Source of the DNA: Acidimicrobiales bacterium
GTDB lineage: Bacteria > Actinomycetota > Acidimicrobiia > Acidimicrobiales > Palsa-688
Length of the DNA: 34,586 nt
Assembly (NCBI GenBank): GCA_036378675.1
Contig: DASUWA010000040.1
Span: 1 to 34,586 of the forward strand
Direction: 5' to 3'
Shown here: one piece after another, positions 25,227 to 32,645 of the stretch
How positions within the stretch are numbered: position 1 is the first letter of the stretch
Layout of the letters: every line of letters begins with the position of its first letter
The notes under the pieces: model-generated
What the model was told of the DNA's origin: nothing
Databases searched by the model: none
The model's input: only the letters and a program-made list of their open reading frames with translations
Position numbers and translations under genes: made by a program

Positions 25227-25829
25227 TGACTTAGCCCCCGGGACCCTTTTTCGTGGAACCAACAAGTTTCGAGATCGAGGTTTGATTCAAGCTTCGTGAA
25301 CCGGTTAGGCGTGGAGGATCGCGTAAGTCCATCGCTGGCACGGTTCACAACGCTTACGGAAGCTTCGGCGGTGACAAAGCCCCCTTTGGGGGGCTACGTC
25401 AGCGGGGGGTGCGGGTGGAACCCCAAGACGTCCCAAACCGCGTGCCCTCCGACACGACGCACGCTGCCCTCCGGGCGTCGGCTCCCGCCCCTCCACCGGC
25501 TTCACCGGCTACGGGTTGGGCTCGAAGAAACAGTGCGGGCGTTGTGTGGTGACGAAATTGCAGACCGCAGGGGTCTTCGAATTCTTTCGCGGCGAGGCGC
25601 TGTCTCGACAATCGTCGATATCTTGGCGAGCGTTATGCGGAGGCGATAGGCATCGCCGATTGCTTGTCGCTGAAGCGCCAGATCCGTCGTTCGGCGCTAA
25701 CCGCAACCGCGACCGGGGATGCTGCGACGGCGTTCCAGATCGAATGTTCGGCGCCGTCCCAGTAGGAACGTATTCGCAGAGGGGTTCTGTCGCGTCTCGT
25801 CGGTCCGACGGCAGGTCCGGATAGTCTCG
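25227..25829. other. Long stretch without a supported gene
   Basis: About 600 bases separate the membrane protein gene from the broken monooxygenase. Open frames on both strands here have unnatural composition (Arg/Pro/Ser runs) and no motif I know; the longest on the plus strand (25516-25824) begins MGSKKQCGRC but then loses coding pattern. The only clear structure is the hairpin at 25378-25395. Base composition drops slightly in GC and this may mark the edge of the accessory region, or hold decayed gene remains. Confidence 0.5.
25378..25395. terminator. Compact hairpin AGCCCCC-TTT-GGGGGGCT
   Basis: AGCCCCC (25378-25384) pairs with GGGGGCT (within 25388-25395) around a TTT loop. It lies about 150 bases past the membrane protein gene and has no T-tail. 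A terminator is the simplest reading. Confidence 0.4.
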
Positions 25830-27023
25830 ATGACCTCGGGTCTGGGGAGTGGGAGGAGCGTCGGTCTGAGAGTCGGAATCGCAGGTGGTGGGATCGCTGG
25901 GCTTACGTTGGCTGCTGCGCTGGAGCCGCACGGTTTTGACCTAGTCGTATTGGAGCGCCAGCCGGAGGTCCGCGATTCGGGAGCGGGGATCTCACTTTGG
26001 CCCAACGCGCGAGCGGCCCTGGACGTCGCGGGATTGGGGGCAGTAGTGCGTTCGCTGGGAAGAACTCTGGCCGAGGGTGGAGAGAAGAGACTTGACGGAC
26101 GGGTCGCTTTAAACTTCTCGGGGCGTAGCTTCGAGGCGGCGCTGGGCGAGGGATTGGTATGTGTAGACCGCGGCGAACTCGTTCGCGCTCTAACAGCACG
26201 TATTCGCCCCGGCACGGTGCGGACCAGTTGCGCGGTCACCGGCTTCGAACTCGACGCTTCAGGAGTCACGGTCCGCCTGGCTGATGGAGCAAGCCTCGCC
26301 GTGGACGCTCTGGTGGGCGCGGACGGAATCAACTCTGCCGTCGCCAGCGTGCTGAACGGACCTCTACAAACGTCCTACAGCGGTTACGCCGCGTGGCGAG
26401 GAATCGCCGAAACCAGCTACCCACCCGACAGCGACAAACTCTGGGCCTGTCTTGCCGGAGGCCACGAGTTCGGCTGGATGCATGTTGGTGACGATCGCAC
26501 CTACTGGTTCGCCACCTCCTGACTCCAGAAGGGTCAGACATTCGCAAGCGGCGACGACGTCTATCTAAAAGACACGTTCAGCGAGTGGCCCCACCCCATC
26601 CCCGATCTCCTGGCAGCCACCCCTCCCGAGCGGCTCGTGCGGAATGAGATCGTTGACCGCGCCATGCCGGACAGTTGGAGCCACGGAGCAGTGACACTTG
26701 TGGGCGACGCCGCTCATCCCATGCGCCCGCACCTTGGCCAGGGTGGCTGCCAAGCCATCGAGGACGCAGTTGTACTTGCCTCTTGTTTGGCCGAGTCTGC
26801 TGATCCTGCGGTCGCGTTCGCCGAATATGAGAAACGTCGCCGTCGGCGAGCTCGGCTGATCGTGTTCCTCTCGCGGATCTCGGGCTTTACCCGTCCATGC
26901 GGACCGGTTACGACCGCGTTTGACCGGGTGTCCAGGGCCCTTCCCCAGCTTCAAATTGGTCCCGCCGTTCGGGCTATAGCCCCGATAGCCGGATACCGAG
27001 CCGGCCAACGAGCCGTCGGGTGA
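25830..27023 (+). pseudogene. FAD-dependent monooxygenase interrupted by one in-frame TGA
   Basis: The frame encodes a class A flavin monooxygenase of the usual length (about 396 residues) except for TGA at 26520-26522. Before it: the FAD-binding GIAGGGIAGLTLAAALE, VVLERQPEVRDSGAGIS, and the NAD(P)H/FAD segment DALVGADGINSAV, ending YWFATS. After it the same frame resumes at LQKGQTFASGDD and carries GDAAHPMRPHLGQGGCQAIEDA, the FAD-ribityl motif. No other stop or shift is seen, so one base change (such as TGG or CGA to TGA) explains it. The reading is a recent nonsense mutation or a sequencing error. Start ATG 25830 is the best available; Shine-Dalgarno is weak. Known relatives act on aromatic or heteroaromatic rings. 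Confidence 0.8.
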
Positions 27024-27064
27024 GACCCAACCGAACCGGGCGTTCAACATAGGTCAGGGAGGGT

Positions 27065-27442
27065 TCAGTCGGGTCGGTAACGGATGAGGAACAGGCCGGC
27101 GCCGACGCCGACGAGGACTATCGCCAAGGACAGCCACGGCCATGGGCTCCATTCCTGGACACAGGTTTGACCGGAGGTATTAGAGGTGCACACATTCCCT
27201 GGCCCGGCCCTGTTGAGGTAGGCGACATAGAGAACTGGAAGCCCGAGTCCACTCAGTACCCCGACCAATCCCAGCCCGCCGGAAGCTAGAGCCACCACAA
27301 CGGTGGCAGCCAGGGCGATCGGCATCGCCAACGGGCCCACCGACGCGATCGCAATTAGTCCGAACGCCCACAGAGCCCCAACCAACAGCCAAGCCGCGAA
27401 CCATCGCCACGGTCGAACGCCATGGAGCGTTACCGAGTTCAC
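27065..27442 (-). CDS. Hypothetical small membrane protein
   Basis: This 125-residue protein has four hydrophobic spans (WFAAWLLVGALWAFGLIAIA, PIALAATVVVALASGG, LGLVGVLSGLGLPVLYVAYL, WLSLAIVLVGVGAGLFLI). Between the third and fourth is an external loop with two cysteines (GPGNVCTSNTSGQTCVQEWSPWPW). Small actinobacterial proteins with this loop are common and uncharacterised. I start at GTG 27442 because coding character begins there; the frame is open another 109 codons upstream but that part is Arg/Ser-rich noise over the divergent gap. GATGCT lies six bases before the GTG and could be a -10 of a leaderless message. Confidence 0.65.
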   Translation of the reverse strand: MNSVTLHGVRPWRWFAAWLLVGALWAFGLIAIASVGPLAMPIALAATVVVALASGGLGLVGVLSGLGLPVLYVAYLNRAGPGNVCTSNTSGQTCVQEWSPWPWLSLAIVLVGVGAGLFLIRYRPD

Positions 27443-27610
27443 GGAACAAGCATCGCGCCCGAACGACCTATCTCGCACCCTTCCCCGCCCGCTTGCTGTC
27501 GATCTGGGCCACGCCCGACTCGGCGATAGGGCGGTCCATGACACAGCCAGCTCATCGCTCGGAGCTCGCCTCACGGGTTTCCGGCAAATGGAGTGACTCC
27601 GGCGTAGCTC

Positions 27611-27623
27611 TGTCAGACTGACA
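27611..27623. promoter_or_regulatory. Palindrome just before the MDMPI-like gene
   Basis: TGTCAG-A-CTGACA is a perfect 13-base palindrome ending two bases before the GTG at 27626. The hexamer CAGACT inside it lies six bases from the GTG, the same layout as CAGACT before the gene at 31743. It may be an operator overlapping a leaderless promoter. Confidence 0.4.
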
Positions 27624-27625
27624 CC

Positions 27626-28747
27626 GTGGCCGCCGCCAACGTGGACATCAGGGGAGAGGTTCGCGGGCTTCGCCTTGAGATCGCAGACGAGATTGCCGCC
27701 CTGTCCGCCGACCAGTGGGATGGGCCGTCTTGGTGCACTGGCTGGCGTGTCCGCGACGTGCTTGGTCACCTTGTGAACATGGCAGAGTCCAGCCGGCTAT
27801 CCATGTTCTGGCAGGTCGCCCGTAACCCTGTACGGCCGGATCGTGTCATTGACCGAGACGCCAGAGCGCTGGGAAGCCGACCCGTACCCGAACTTGTCGA
27901 AAGGCTGCGCCGCTCCGCTGACGGATACGTCCACATTGTTGGCCTACCATCGGAGGTGGGGCTTGGTGATCTTCTCGTTCACAGCGCTGACGCGTTGCGC
28001 CCAGCCGGGATCATGCCCGACCCGCCTCTCGCTGATGTGCACTTGGTACTCGACACCTACAAGAAGTGGGGCCAGAGGGTGGTCCATGCCGCTCCGCATC
28101 GCGGTGTCTCTCTTACGGCGACCGACGCAGACTGGCGTGTGGGCACTGGACCAGAAGTGAGAGGAAACGCGATTGACCTCCTGCTGTTGGTCGCCAACCG
28201 CCGGCAGGTTGTTGACCGGCTCGACGGTCCTGGCGTAGCTGAGTTGGCCGGATACGGGAGCGATTACGTCCGAGCCTGGGCCTCCCGCCCGGCAATCGGC
28301 GCTATGGGCGGCTCAGATCCGGGCCGGAACGACCTTTCTTGCTGCGATCGCGGCTCGTCCTTCGGGCCATTCGCCTTCGGCGGCCAAGTTGAGGACCCGC
28401 CGGAACAGGAGCGTGGAGGCATCAGCTTTGACACTTACCTGGCTTCTGGCCCCGGTTCGCTGTGCGCTTTCCAAGACGACCCGGTCTTGGGCGAGAATCG
28501 GCCCTCCCCGTGGTGTGTACCAGTAACGAGTGCCGCCAACCGGAAACATGAACTCCACTCGGCAGACACCGTCGCCTGTGGGGACGAAGTGGAAGATCGT
28601 CGCCGGTATCCGGGGTCCCTTGTCACCCAAGAGGTGCCGGACGCTGACCGTCACCCTGTTTGGAAGCTCGAACACTACGAGAACGTCTGGGTCCTCGGGT
28701 GTCGGGTCGTTCTCGCCCACGGGCGGCCAGAACATGACGAAGCCTGA
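27626..28747 (+). CDS. MDMPI-like (mycothiol-dependent maleylpyruvate isomerase family) protein with an antisense tail
   Basis: Residues 1 to about 212 form a DinB/MDMPI-type domain: GWRVRDVLGHLVNMAE with H48, and GDLLVHSADALRP with D115 and H119, the likely metal ligands. Relatives of this type usually end near here, after a segment like RLDGPGVAEL. In this copy the frame lacks a stop and runs a further 160 codons, of which the last 145 (28313-28747) are exactly antisense to the Rieske oxygenase gene and have no protein-like features (RSPSPWCVPVTSAANRK). The tail is therefore probably not native: a lost stop or a small shift near 28265 is the simple explanation. The start is GTG 27626. The reaction is unknown; context with the Rieske gene gives no clear pathway. 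Confidence 0.7.
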   Translation: MAAANVDIRGEVRGLRLEIADEIAALSADQWDGPSWCTGWRVRDVLGHLVNMAESSRLSMFWQVARNPVRPDRVIDRDARALGSRPVPELVERLRRSADGYVHIVGLPSEVGLGDLLVHSADALRPAGIMPDPPLADVHLVLDTYKKWGQRVVHAAPHRGVSLTATDADWRVGTGPEVRGNAIDLLLLVANRRQVVDRLDGPGVAELAGYGSDYVRAWASRPAIGAMGGSDPGRNDLSCCDRGSSFGPFAFGGQVEDPPEQERGGISFDTYLASGPGSLCAFQDDPVLGENRPSPWCVPVTSAANRKHELHSADTVACGDEVEDRRRYPGSLVTQEVPDADRHPVWKLEHYENVWVLGCRVVLAHGRPEHDEA

Positions 28748-29341
28748 TTCGGTGGTCCGCAGCTCGTAGGGCGAGTCCTGGCTGCCGTGAAGGAGGCGCA
28801 TATAGAACTGTGGGTGGGTCCACGGGTGAGTGAACACCGGGTGGCACCAGTCGAGGTTGTTCTCAAGTGCCATCTTCCAGTCGCAGCGGAGAATCGCTGA
28901 ACCCTGCACCCCGCCTGTGCGAGCGAACCTTTCGATTCTCGGCGGGTTCGGCTGGTATGGCTCCTTGGCGAGCGACACCCACACGTAGCCGTCCTGTTCC
29001 ACGCAGTTGAATGAGCACACCTTGGCCGTCGAAGGAATGGATTCCCCGTTGAGGGAGGGAATCTCGACGCAGCTACCCGTGGTGTCGTAGCGCCAGCCGT
29101 GATAGCGGCAAGCCAGTGTGCCGTCAGCGACTCTGCCGAGCGACAACTCGACGCCGCGATGGGCGCACCGGTTGGAAAGGGCGGCTACCTGCCCGCCGCT
29201 GCCTCGGAAGATGACCAGATCCTGGTCAAGCACACCGGTGGCGAGGGCCTTCCGCCTGACACGGCTCGACGGGATGGCCGGCCACCACTGCTCGCGGAGC
29301 CAGACGCTTTCGGTTTCCCCGGTCTCAGCTACTGCGTTCAC
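28313..29341 (-). CDS. Rieske non-heme iron oxygenase, terminal subunit
   Basis: This 342-residue oxygenase has an N-terminal Rieske [2Fe-2S] domain with CAH (in NRCAHRGVEL) and CRYH (in LACRYHGWRYD), spaced 16 residues. The catalytic domain has the mononuclear iron motif NNLDWCHPVFTH (N-x2-D-x2-H-x4-H) and a later aspartate in ILAQDRVVLESAQR. It resembles vanillate O-demethylase and related single-component-type oxygenases that hydroxylate or demethylate aromatic or other substrates with a separate reductase, which is not seen nearby. The start is GTG 29341, well supported by AAGGAGG six bases ahead, the best ribosome site in this region. Its last 435 bases overlap the antisense tail of the MDMPI-like gene. 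Substrate is unknown. Confidence 0.9.
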   Translation of the reverse strand: MNAVAETGETESVWLREQWWPAIPSSRVRRKALATGVLDQDLVIFRGSGGQVAALSNRCAHRGVELSLGRVADGTLACRYHGWRYDTTGSCVEIPSLNGESIPSTAKVCSFNCVEQDGYVWVSLAKEPYQPNPPRIERFARTGGVQGSAILRCDWKMALENNLDWCHPVFTHPWTHPQFYMRLLHGSQDSPYELRTTESGFVMFWPPVGENDPTPEDPDVLVVFELPNRVTVSVRHLLGDKGPRIPATIFHFVPTGDGVCRVEFMFPVGGTRYWYTPRGGPILAQDRVVLESAQRTGARSQVSVKADASTLLFRRVLNLAAEGEWPEGRAAIAARKVVPARI

Positions 29342-29430
29342 GTCGCTCCTCCTTCTCAGACAAGAGGTGCTAGAGGGACACTAGGTTCGGCATCCAGTCA
29401 CAGTCCAAAGCTGCCAGCCCCGCTCCGCGA

Positions 29431-29492
29431 CACAGATCGTGAGTGCACCCGGTTATGGTTACACGCCAACCTCGACGCGATATTCGGCGATC
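29431..29492 (+). repeat. Dispersed repeat, copy A (most diverged)
   Basis: By hand alignment about 44 of 59 bases match copy B at 31511-31569 in the same orientation. The shared core includes GGTTATGG, ACACG, CCAACCTCGACGC and ATTCGGCGATC. It lies in the gap between the Rieske gene and a small membrane gene. The CGCCG-GATT-CGGCG hairpin of the other copies is damaged here. Confidence 0.65.
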
Positions 29493-29550
29493 CGGGCGAG
29501 GCAGAGGCCGCTACCCTTATGGGACTGAATGAGATGAGGGGCAGGGTGCG

Positions 29551-29844
29551 ATGGCGGATGCGGTCATCCTTCTGGTCGTGATAGCGATGGTGTGGGGGCT
29601 CTACATCCAAGCGATCGTCATGGCCGCGAGGCGGCCGGACTTTGCCTACAGGGCGATCGGGAGAACGAAGCCAGGCACCGTTGCCATGATCCTTCTCACC
29701 GGCTTCATTGGTGGTCTCTACTTCCTCTTGCGGATCAGGCCGTCGTTGCTCGCTGCTGAGCGTGCGATACCTGCAGGGTCGCTTCCCCCTGCCGACACTG
29801 ACGACATCAAGCAGTGGCGCCGGACTCGCGATCCTTGGTCATGA
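29551..29844 (+). CDS. Small membrane protein, 97 residues
   Basis: Two transmembrane helices are evident (AVILLVVIAMVWGLYIQAIVM and TVAMILLTGFIGGLYFLL), separated by a basic loop PDFAYRAIGRTKPG, with a charged C-terminal tail. Short actinobacterial proteins of this two-span type are widespread and have no known role. The ATG is preceded by a GAGGGGCAGGG stretch. Its stop overlaps the start of the next gene as ATGA (29841-29844), so it is co-translated with the lipoprotein downstream; a joint envelope function is possible. Confidence 0.7.
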   Translation: MADAVILLVVIAMVWGLYIQAIVMAARRPDFAYRAIGRTKPGTVAMILLTGFIGGLYFLLRIRPSLLAAERAIPAGSLPPADTDDIKQWRRTRDPWS

Positions 29845-30698
29845 AACCGTGTATGAGTCTCAGACCCACGGCGAAGCTTGCCCTAGGGGCTCTCCTGACG
29901 GCAGCGATGGCAACGGCGGGGGTGGCCGCAGGCTGCGGGTCGTCTGATTCCATGACTCGGACAGCCAGCGGGCCAGCATTGGTGGATGCTGCTGCTGCGT
30001 TGACCGGAGCATCGACTGCTGAGATCCAATACGCGATCCGGTTCGGCGACCAACCCTCGGTCGTCACGGAGACGCTGTTGTGGGATTTCCGAAGGCAGAT
30101 CGGAGAGGTGCCACCTTCGGGGACCCGCGGCTCACAGGATTACAGCCCCGAACTGATCTTGACCCCCACCGCGGAGTACATGGACATATCCGGGTCCGGT
30201 CTATCGAGCGCCAGATGGCAGCTAGAGACTCACCCGATCGCCCAAGGCACTCAGGCGGCTGTGGAAACACTCCTTGGCCAGCAAGCCCCCACCGCAGACC
30301 TAGGAGCGCTTCTTCGAGCCCTCCAACCGCTCATCCAGACAGTCACACCAGGCGGAACGGGAAACGTGGACGGTACACACGTGAGGTTCTACACGGTCGG
30401 AATCTCTGTCGATACTCTCGAAGATGCCATCAACGCGGACGCTCCCGAGCGGGCCAGGATGGGGCAGTTCTACGGGACCACCCTCGAGCTGCTCATCGCC
30501 ATCGACTCCAAGAATCGGATCGTGCAGATCAGCGAGCACAATCAGTCCGCCTTCGGGCCTGTGGCCGGGACTATCACCTTCAGTCACTTCGGGATCGCCG
30601 TAGAAGTGACCATCCCACCACCCGATCAGACGTACAACCCTCTACAGCCGAGCCAGAACTTCGGCGGAAGTCAGCGCGAATATTCCGCGCCTCGCTGA
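29841..30698 (+). CDS. Putative lipoprotein
   Basis: This 285-residue protein has a basic, hydrophobic signal (LRPTAKLALGALLTAAMATAG) and a lipobox-like AAGC with C32 followed by GSSDS, so it is likely lipid-anchored outside the membrane. The mature part alternates beta strands and loops (YAIRFGDQPSVVTETLLWDFRR, VDGTHVRFYTVGIS, LLIAIDSKNRIVQISEHN). This recalls LppX/LprG-type mycobacterial lipoproteins that bind lipids, but I cannot confirm that. I start at ATG 29841, which overlaps the upstream stop, rather than nine codons earlier inside the previous gene. Downstream is a gap of about 120 bases. Confidence 0.75.
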   Translation: MKPCMSLRPTAKLALGALLTAAMATAGVAAGCGSSDSMTRTASGPALVDAAAALTGASTAEIQYAIRFGDQPSVVTETLLWDFRRQIGEVPPSGTRGSQDYSPELILTPTAEYMDISGSGLSSARWQLETHPIAQGTQAAVETLLGQQAPTADLGALLRALQPLIQTVTPGGTGNVDGTHVRFYTVGISVDTLEDAINADAPERARMGQFYGTTLELLIAIDSKNRIVQISEHNQSAFGPVAGTITFSHFGIAVEVTIPPPDQTYNPLQPSQNFGGSQREYSAPR

Positions 30699-30822
30699 CC
30701 TTGAGAGTCAACCACCCCTCTCACAAATCGTTCCGTCTCGCGCCACCCACGAGGCTCTCCGGGCGACCAGAAACCGCCCGGTAATCGGCGTACAGCGCGG
30801 CAGGAGTAAGGCAAGATTGCCC

Positions 30823-31173
30823 GTGGTGACCGACGAGGACCAACGCGCCAAGTGTTCCTGCTACTACGTTGCAGAGCACCTTGGGCCGGACGCTGAACGG
30901 TATGCAGCCGAGCACCTGAAGGAGGTTCGGAGCCATCCGGTCGAATGGCTGGTTGAGTACCAGTGCCCCCTCTACGGCAAGCGCTGGCTAAGAGATGAGC
31001 CGTGGGGTACTGGTCATGGGGGCGGTCCCTATCGCCTTCGCACCTTCGAGAAGGTTTGTCGTGACCTACGGAGCGAGCTGGGAACGGTCACCGCCCTCCT
31101 AAGCAATGATGCCGAGGCGACAGCCGCCGCGGAGGTCATTCGGCGTCGCTTAGGCGATTGCTCGGAACGCTGA
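30823..31173 (+). CDS. Imm27-like orphan immunity protein
   Basis: This protein of about 116 residues has the pattern HPVEWLVEYQCPLYGKRWLRDEP, then GTGHGGGPYRLR. It matches the W-x-V-x-Y ... G-x-x-W ... HGGGPxxL core of immunity protein 27, which protects against polymorphic toxins. An N-terminal CSCYY precedes it. No toxin, secretion gene or other immunity gene is adjacent, so it may be an orphan that guards against neighbours' toxins. The start is uncertain: GTG 30823, GTG 30826 and TTG 30817 are all possible. A GGCAA-GA-TTGCC inverted repeat (30810-30821) covers the TTG. Family call is by memory of the motif. Confidence 0.55.
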   Translation: MVTDEDQRAKCSCYYVAEHLGPDAERYAAEHLKEVRSHPVEWLVEYQCPLYGKRWLRDEPWGTGHGGGPYRLRTFEKVCRDLRSELGTVTALLSNDAEATAAAEVIRRRLGDCSER

Positions 31174-31253
31174 TGGTGAGAGGCGTCCAGATCTGAGTGC
31201 GCTCACTTCTCGGGGAGGCACACGTAGTCGGTGATCGGGAACACCGGCTGGCG

Positions 31254-31259
31254 TAGTTT
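31254..31259 (+). promoter_or_regulatory. Candidate -10 element (TAGTTT), leaderless start
   Basis: TAGTTT ends seven bases before GTG 31267 with no Shine-Dalgarno between. It supports that GTG over the upstream ATG at 31231 as the true start. Confidence 0.4.
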
Positions 31260-31266
31260 GGTCGCC

Positions 31267-31509
31267 GTGAGCGGCCAGGGGTCACCGGGAATCTGCGACA
31301 TTTGTGGCCGCCCGGTCGGGGCTGAGGCTGCCTTCGTGAATATCGGACCGACGGACTGGACAGATCCCTCGAAGCCCAAGACCCGCCATTGGATTCCAGC
31401 CGGGACTGAAATCCATGGCTGGTCCCCATTCGTCGTCGAGCACCCAGCCTGCTTTGCGGGCGTGAACGGTCAAGCAGCTCTGGATGATCTCCAGGCGCAC
31501 TCGGTCTGA
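31267..31509 (+). CDS. Small putative zinc-binding protein
   Basis: This 80-residue protein opens with GICDICGRPVG, a knuckle-type CxxC, and has a later EHPACF that could supply the other two ligands (His and Cys). Between them is a Trp-rich segment (TDWTDPSKPKTRHW, GWSPFVVEH). I do not recognise a named family. I prefer GTG 31267 because TAGTTT lies seven bases upstream; ATG 31231 would add 12 residues without support. Repeat copy B starts two bases after the stop. Confidence 0.55.
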   Translation: MSGQGSPGICDICGRPVGAEAAFVNIGPTDWTDPSKPKTRHWIPAGTEIHGWSPFVVEHPACFAGVNGQAALDDLQAHSV

Positions 31510-31510
31510 C

Positions 31511-31569
31511 GCCATAACGACAGCGCACTCAGTTATGGAGACACGTCAACCTCGACGCCGGATTCGGCG
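31511..31569 (+). repeat. Dispersed repeat, copy B
   Basis: By hand count 51 of 59 bases match copy C (34271-34330), with one single-base gap. The core is GTTATGGAGACACGTCAACC followed by TCGACGCCGGATTCGGCG. It holds a CGCCG-GATT-CGGCG hairpin (31556-31569) and, only in this copy, CCATAAC (31512-31518) pairing with GTTATGG (31532-31538). Intergenic, same strand as copies A and C. Confidence 0.8.
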
Positions 31570-31715
31570 ATCGCGAGTGGGCGTCAGTCCCCATTGTTTG
31601 GAGCTGTGGTGGCGGCAGAACGCCAACGGCGGGCCGACGATCGGTAACCATGGTCAGGGTCGTCCGACCGGAGTGAGGTCGACGGTGCAGAGCCTCCTGA
31701 CGCGATCTGATCGCC

Positions 31716-31742
31716 GTCACAGGGTCTGGCCAGACTGGTGAC
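31716..31742. promoter_or_regulatory. Near-perfect palindrome touching the start of a two-gene unit
   Basis: GTCAC (31716-31720) and GTGAC (31738-31742) flank a perfect 12-base palindrome GTCTGGCCAGAC (31724-31735), with spacers of three and two bases. The last base abuts the ATG at 31743. CAGACT within it (31731-31736) lies six bases before the ATG and may be the -10 of a leaderless message. The second gene of the unit is an HTH protein, so autoregulation is likely. Confidence 0.55.
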
Positions 31743-31943
31743 ATGAGCCCACCTGACGATGATCCGGTTCCGCCAGGCCTTGTGTTGGGCCTCGAGGAGG
31801 CCTTTCGAGTCTTGGAAGCGCTCGAGGATGCTCTGCACGCCATGGAAGAGGCAGGCGTCGCTCCCGGGCTCCAAGACGAGCTGGCCACCGTCATTCGCCT
31901 TATCCACGGTAAGTTGGGTTTGGACGAAGGAGGCGTCCTGTGA
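31743..31943 (+). CDS. Small acidic helical protein (first gene of a two-gene unit)
   Basis: This 66-residue protein starts with a Pro/Asp-rich tail (MSPPDDDPVPPG) and continues as two predicted amphipathic helices (LVLGLEEAFRVLEALEDALHAMEEAG and LQDELATVIRLIHGKL). It is strongly acidic. No family is recognised. Its stop overlaps the next start as GTGA (31940-31943), so the two products are made together and may bind each other. The ATG directly follows the palindrome at 31716-31742. An antitoxin-like or phage-derived accessory protein is possible. Confidence 0.6.
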   Translation: MSPPDDDPVPPGLVLGLEEAFRVLEALEDALHAMEEAGVAPGLQDELATVIRLIHGKLGLDEGGVL

Positions 31944-32131
31944 GCGAACCTGAGATTTTGCGCCCGGCCGAGGCAGCTCGCCGTCTGGGTGTGCCAACCC
32001 GGGTGGTCATCCAAGCTATGTACGAGAGGAAGCTTCCTCGGCTGCGGCTCGCCGACGGGACCCTCGGGATTCCTTCTGATGCACTGGAGACGTTCCAAGT
32101 TCCAACCGGCGGACCAGCGCCGCAGAGTTGA
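31940..32131 (+). CDS. Excisionase/MerR-like helix-turn-helix protein
   Basis: This 63-residue protein is one winged-helix DNA-binding domain of the excisionase (Xis/MerR-N) type: LRPAEAARRLGVPTRVVIQAMYERKLPRLRLADGTLG, followed by IPSDALETF. The pattern of HTH, then a wing that reads the strand 'LPRLR..DGTLGIP', is typical. GTG 31940 overlaps the previous stop. It could repress its own operon through the palindrome at 31716-31742, or be a recombination directionality factor left from an integrated element; no integrase gene is in the window. Confidence 0.7.
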   Translation: MSEPEILRPAEAARRLGVPTRVVIQAMYERKLPRLRLADGTLGIPSDALETFQVPTGGPAPQS

Positions 32132-32257
32132 ATACGACGTAGCGTCGGCCGACAAGCGCACGCATAATCGGAGCGCCGGTGGTTCTTGACCAAGTCGGGT
32201 CGGGGCGAACCGAATCGGGGCTCGGATCGGGTCCGACGAGGTGGTAGAGAGTCGTAC

Positions 32258-32428
32258 ATGTCCCCTGCCGGGCCGCCTCACCTTCCGCTATCTCCCGACC
32301 AGGTCTTAGCCTACCAGCAATGGGCACGGAGCCACGAAGGGCCAGCTCCCTTTCGCGATCCCGAAGATCCTCTCGACCACCTCGCAATGATTCGCCAGCT
32401 GGCGGAAGCCTTCAGCGGACGATCCTGA
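32258..32428 (+). CDS. Small hypothetical protein, 56 residues
   Basis: Reads MSPAGPPHLPLSPDQVLAYQ then QWARSHEGPAPFRDPEDPLD and an amphipathic end (LAMIRQLAEAF). No family is recognised. The ATG at 32258 has GAGAG and TAGAGA about seven bases upstream; the frame is open to 32186 but that part is Arg/Gly-rich. Composition and residue pattern look like a real small soluble protein. Confidence 0.45.
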   Translation: MSPAGPPHLPLSPDQVLAYQQWARSHEGPAPFRDPEDPLDHLAMIRQLAEAFSGRS

Positions 32429-32447
32429 TGTTCTCTGCTGGATCGCC

Positions 32448-32645
32448 GTGGCCGATATGGAGGCGTTGATTGACATGCACTGGCCCGATGTCATTGACGA
32501 GGTCGAATCGGCGGCGACCGCATCGGCAGCCCTCCGCCGCGTGATTTCCTGTTGCTACTTCGACGACGCTACCCCTGACTCTGTCCAGGCTCGGCTTGCC
32601 CGGTTGGTGGGACCGGACGACGATATCGGTCATCTGCCTGCGTAG
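32448..32645 (+). CDS. Small hypothetical protein, 65 residues
   Basis: Reads as an acidic helical protein (MEALIDMHWPDVIDEVESAA, then SAALRRVISCCYFDDATPDS, ending GPDDDIGHLPA). No family is recognised. It begins at GTG 32448, 19 bases after the previous small gene, without a clear ribosome site; ATG 32457 is an alternative start. It is likely co-transcribed with its neighbours. Confidence 0.45.
   Translation: MADMEALIDMHWPDVIDEVESAATASAALRRVISCCYFDDATPDSVQARLARLVGPDDDIGHLPA

Noticed and set aside
25516-25824. Plus-strand frame MGSKKQCGRC... as a gene.
   Set aside because: Composition breaks down after the first 25 residues, no ribosome site or promoter hexamer lies at the start, and no family is recognised.
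26520-26522. TGA as selenocysteine or tryptophan recoding.
   Set aside because: No convincing selenocysteine-type stem-loop was seen just downstream, the site is not a catalytic cysteine position, and many neighbouring genes end in TGA.
27443-27769. N-terminal extension of the small membrane protein to a 234-residue frame.
   Set aside because: The extension lacks coding pattern and overlaps the divergent MDMPI-like gene and its palindrome.
31511-31569. Dispersed repeats as integron attC sites, given the small genes between them and CCATAAC/GTTATGG in copy B.
   Set aside because: The arms do not fit the attC consensus GTTRRRY/RYYYAAC, the inverted arms occur only in copy B, and no integrase is present.
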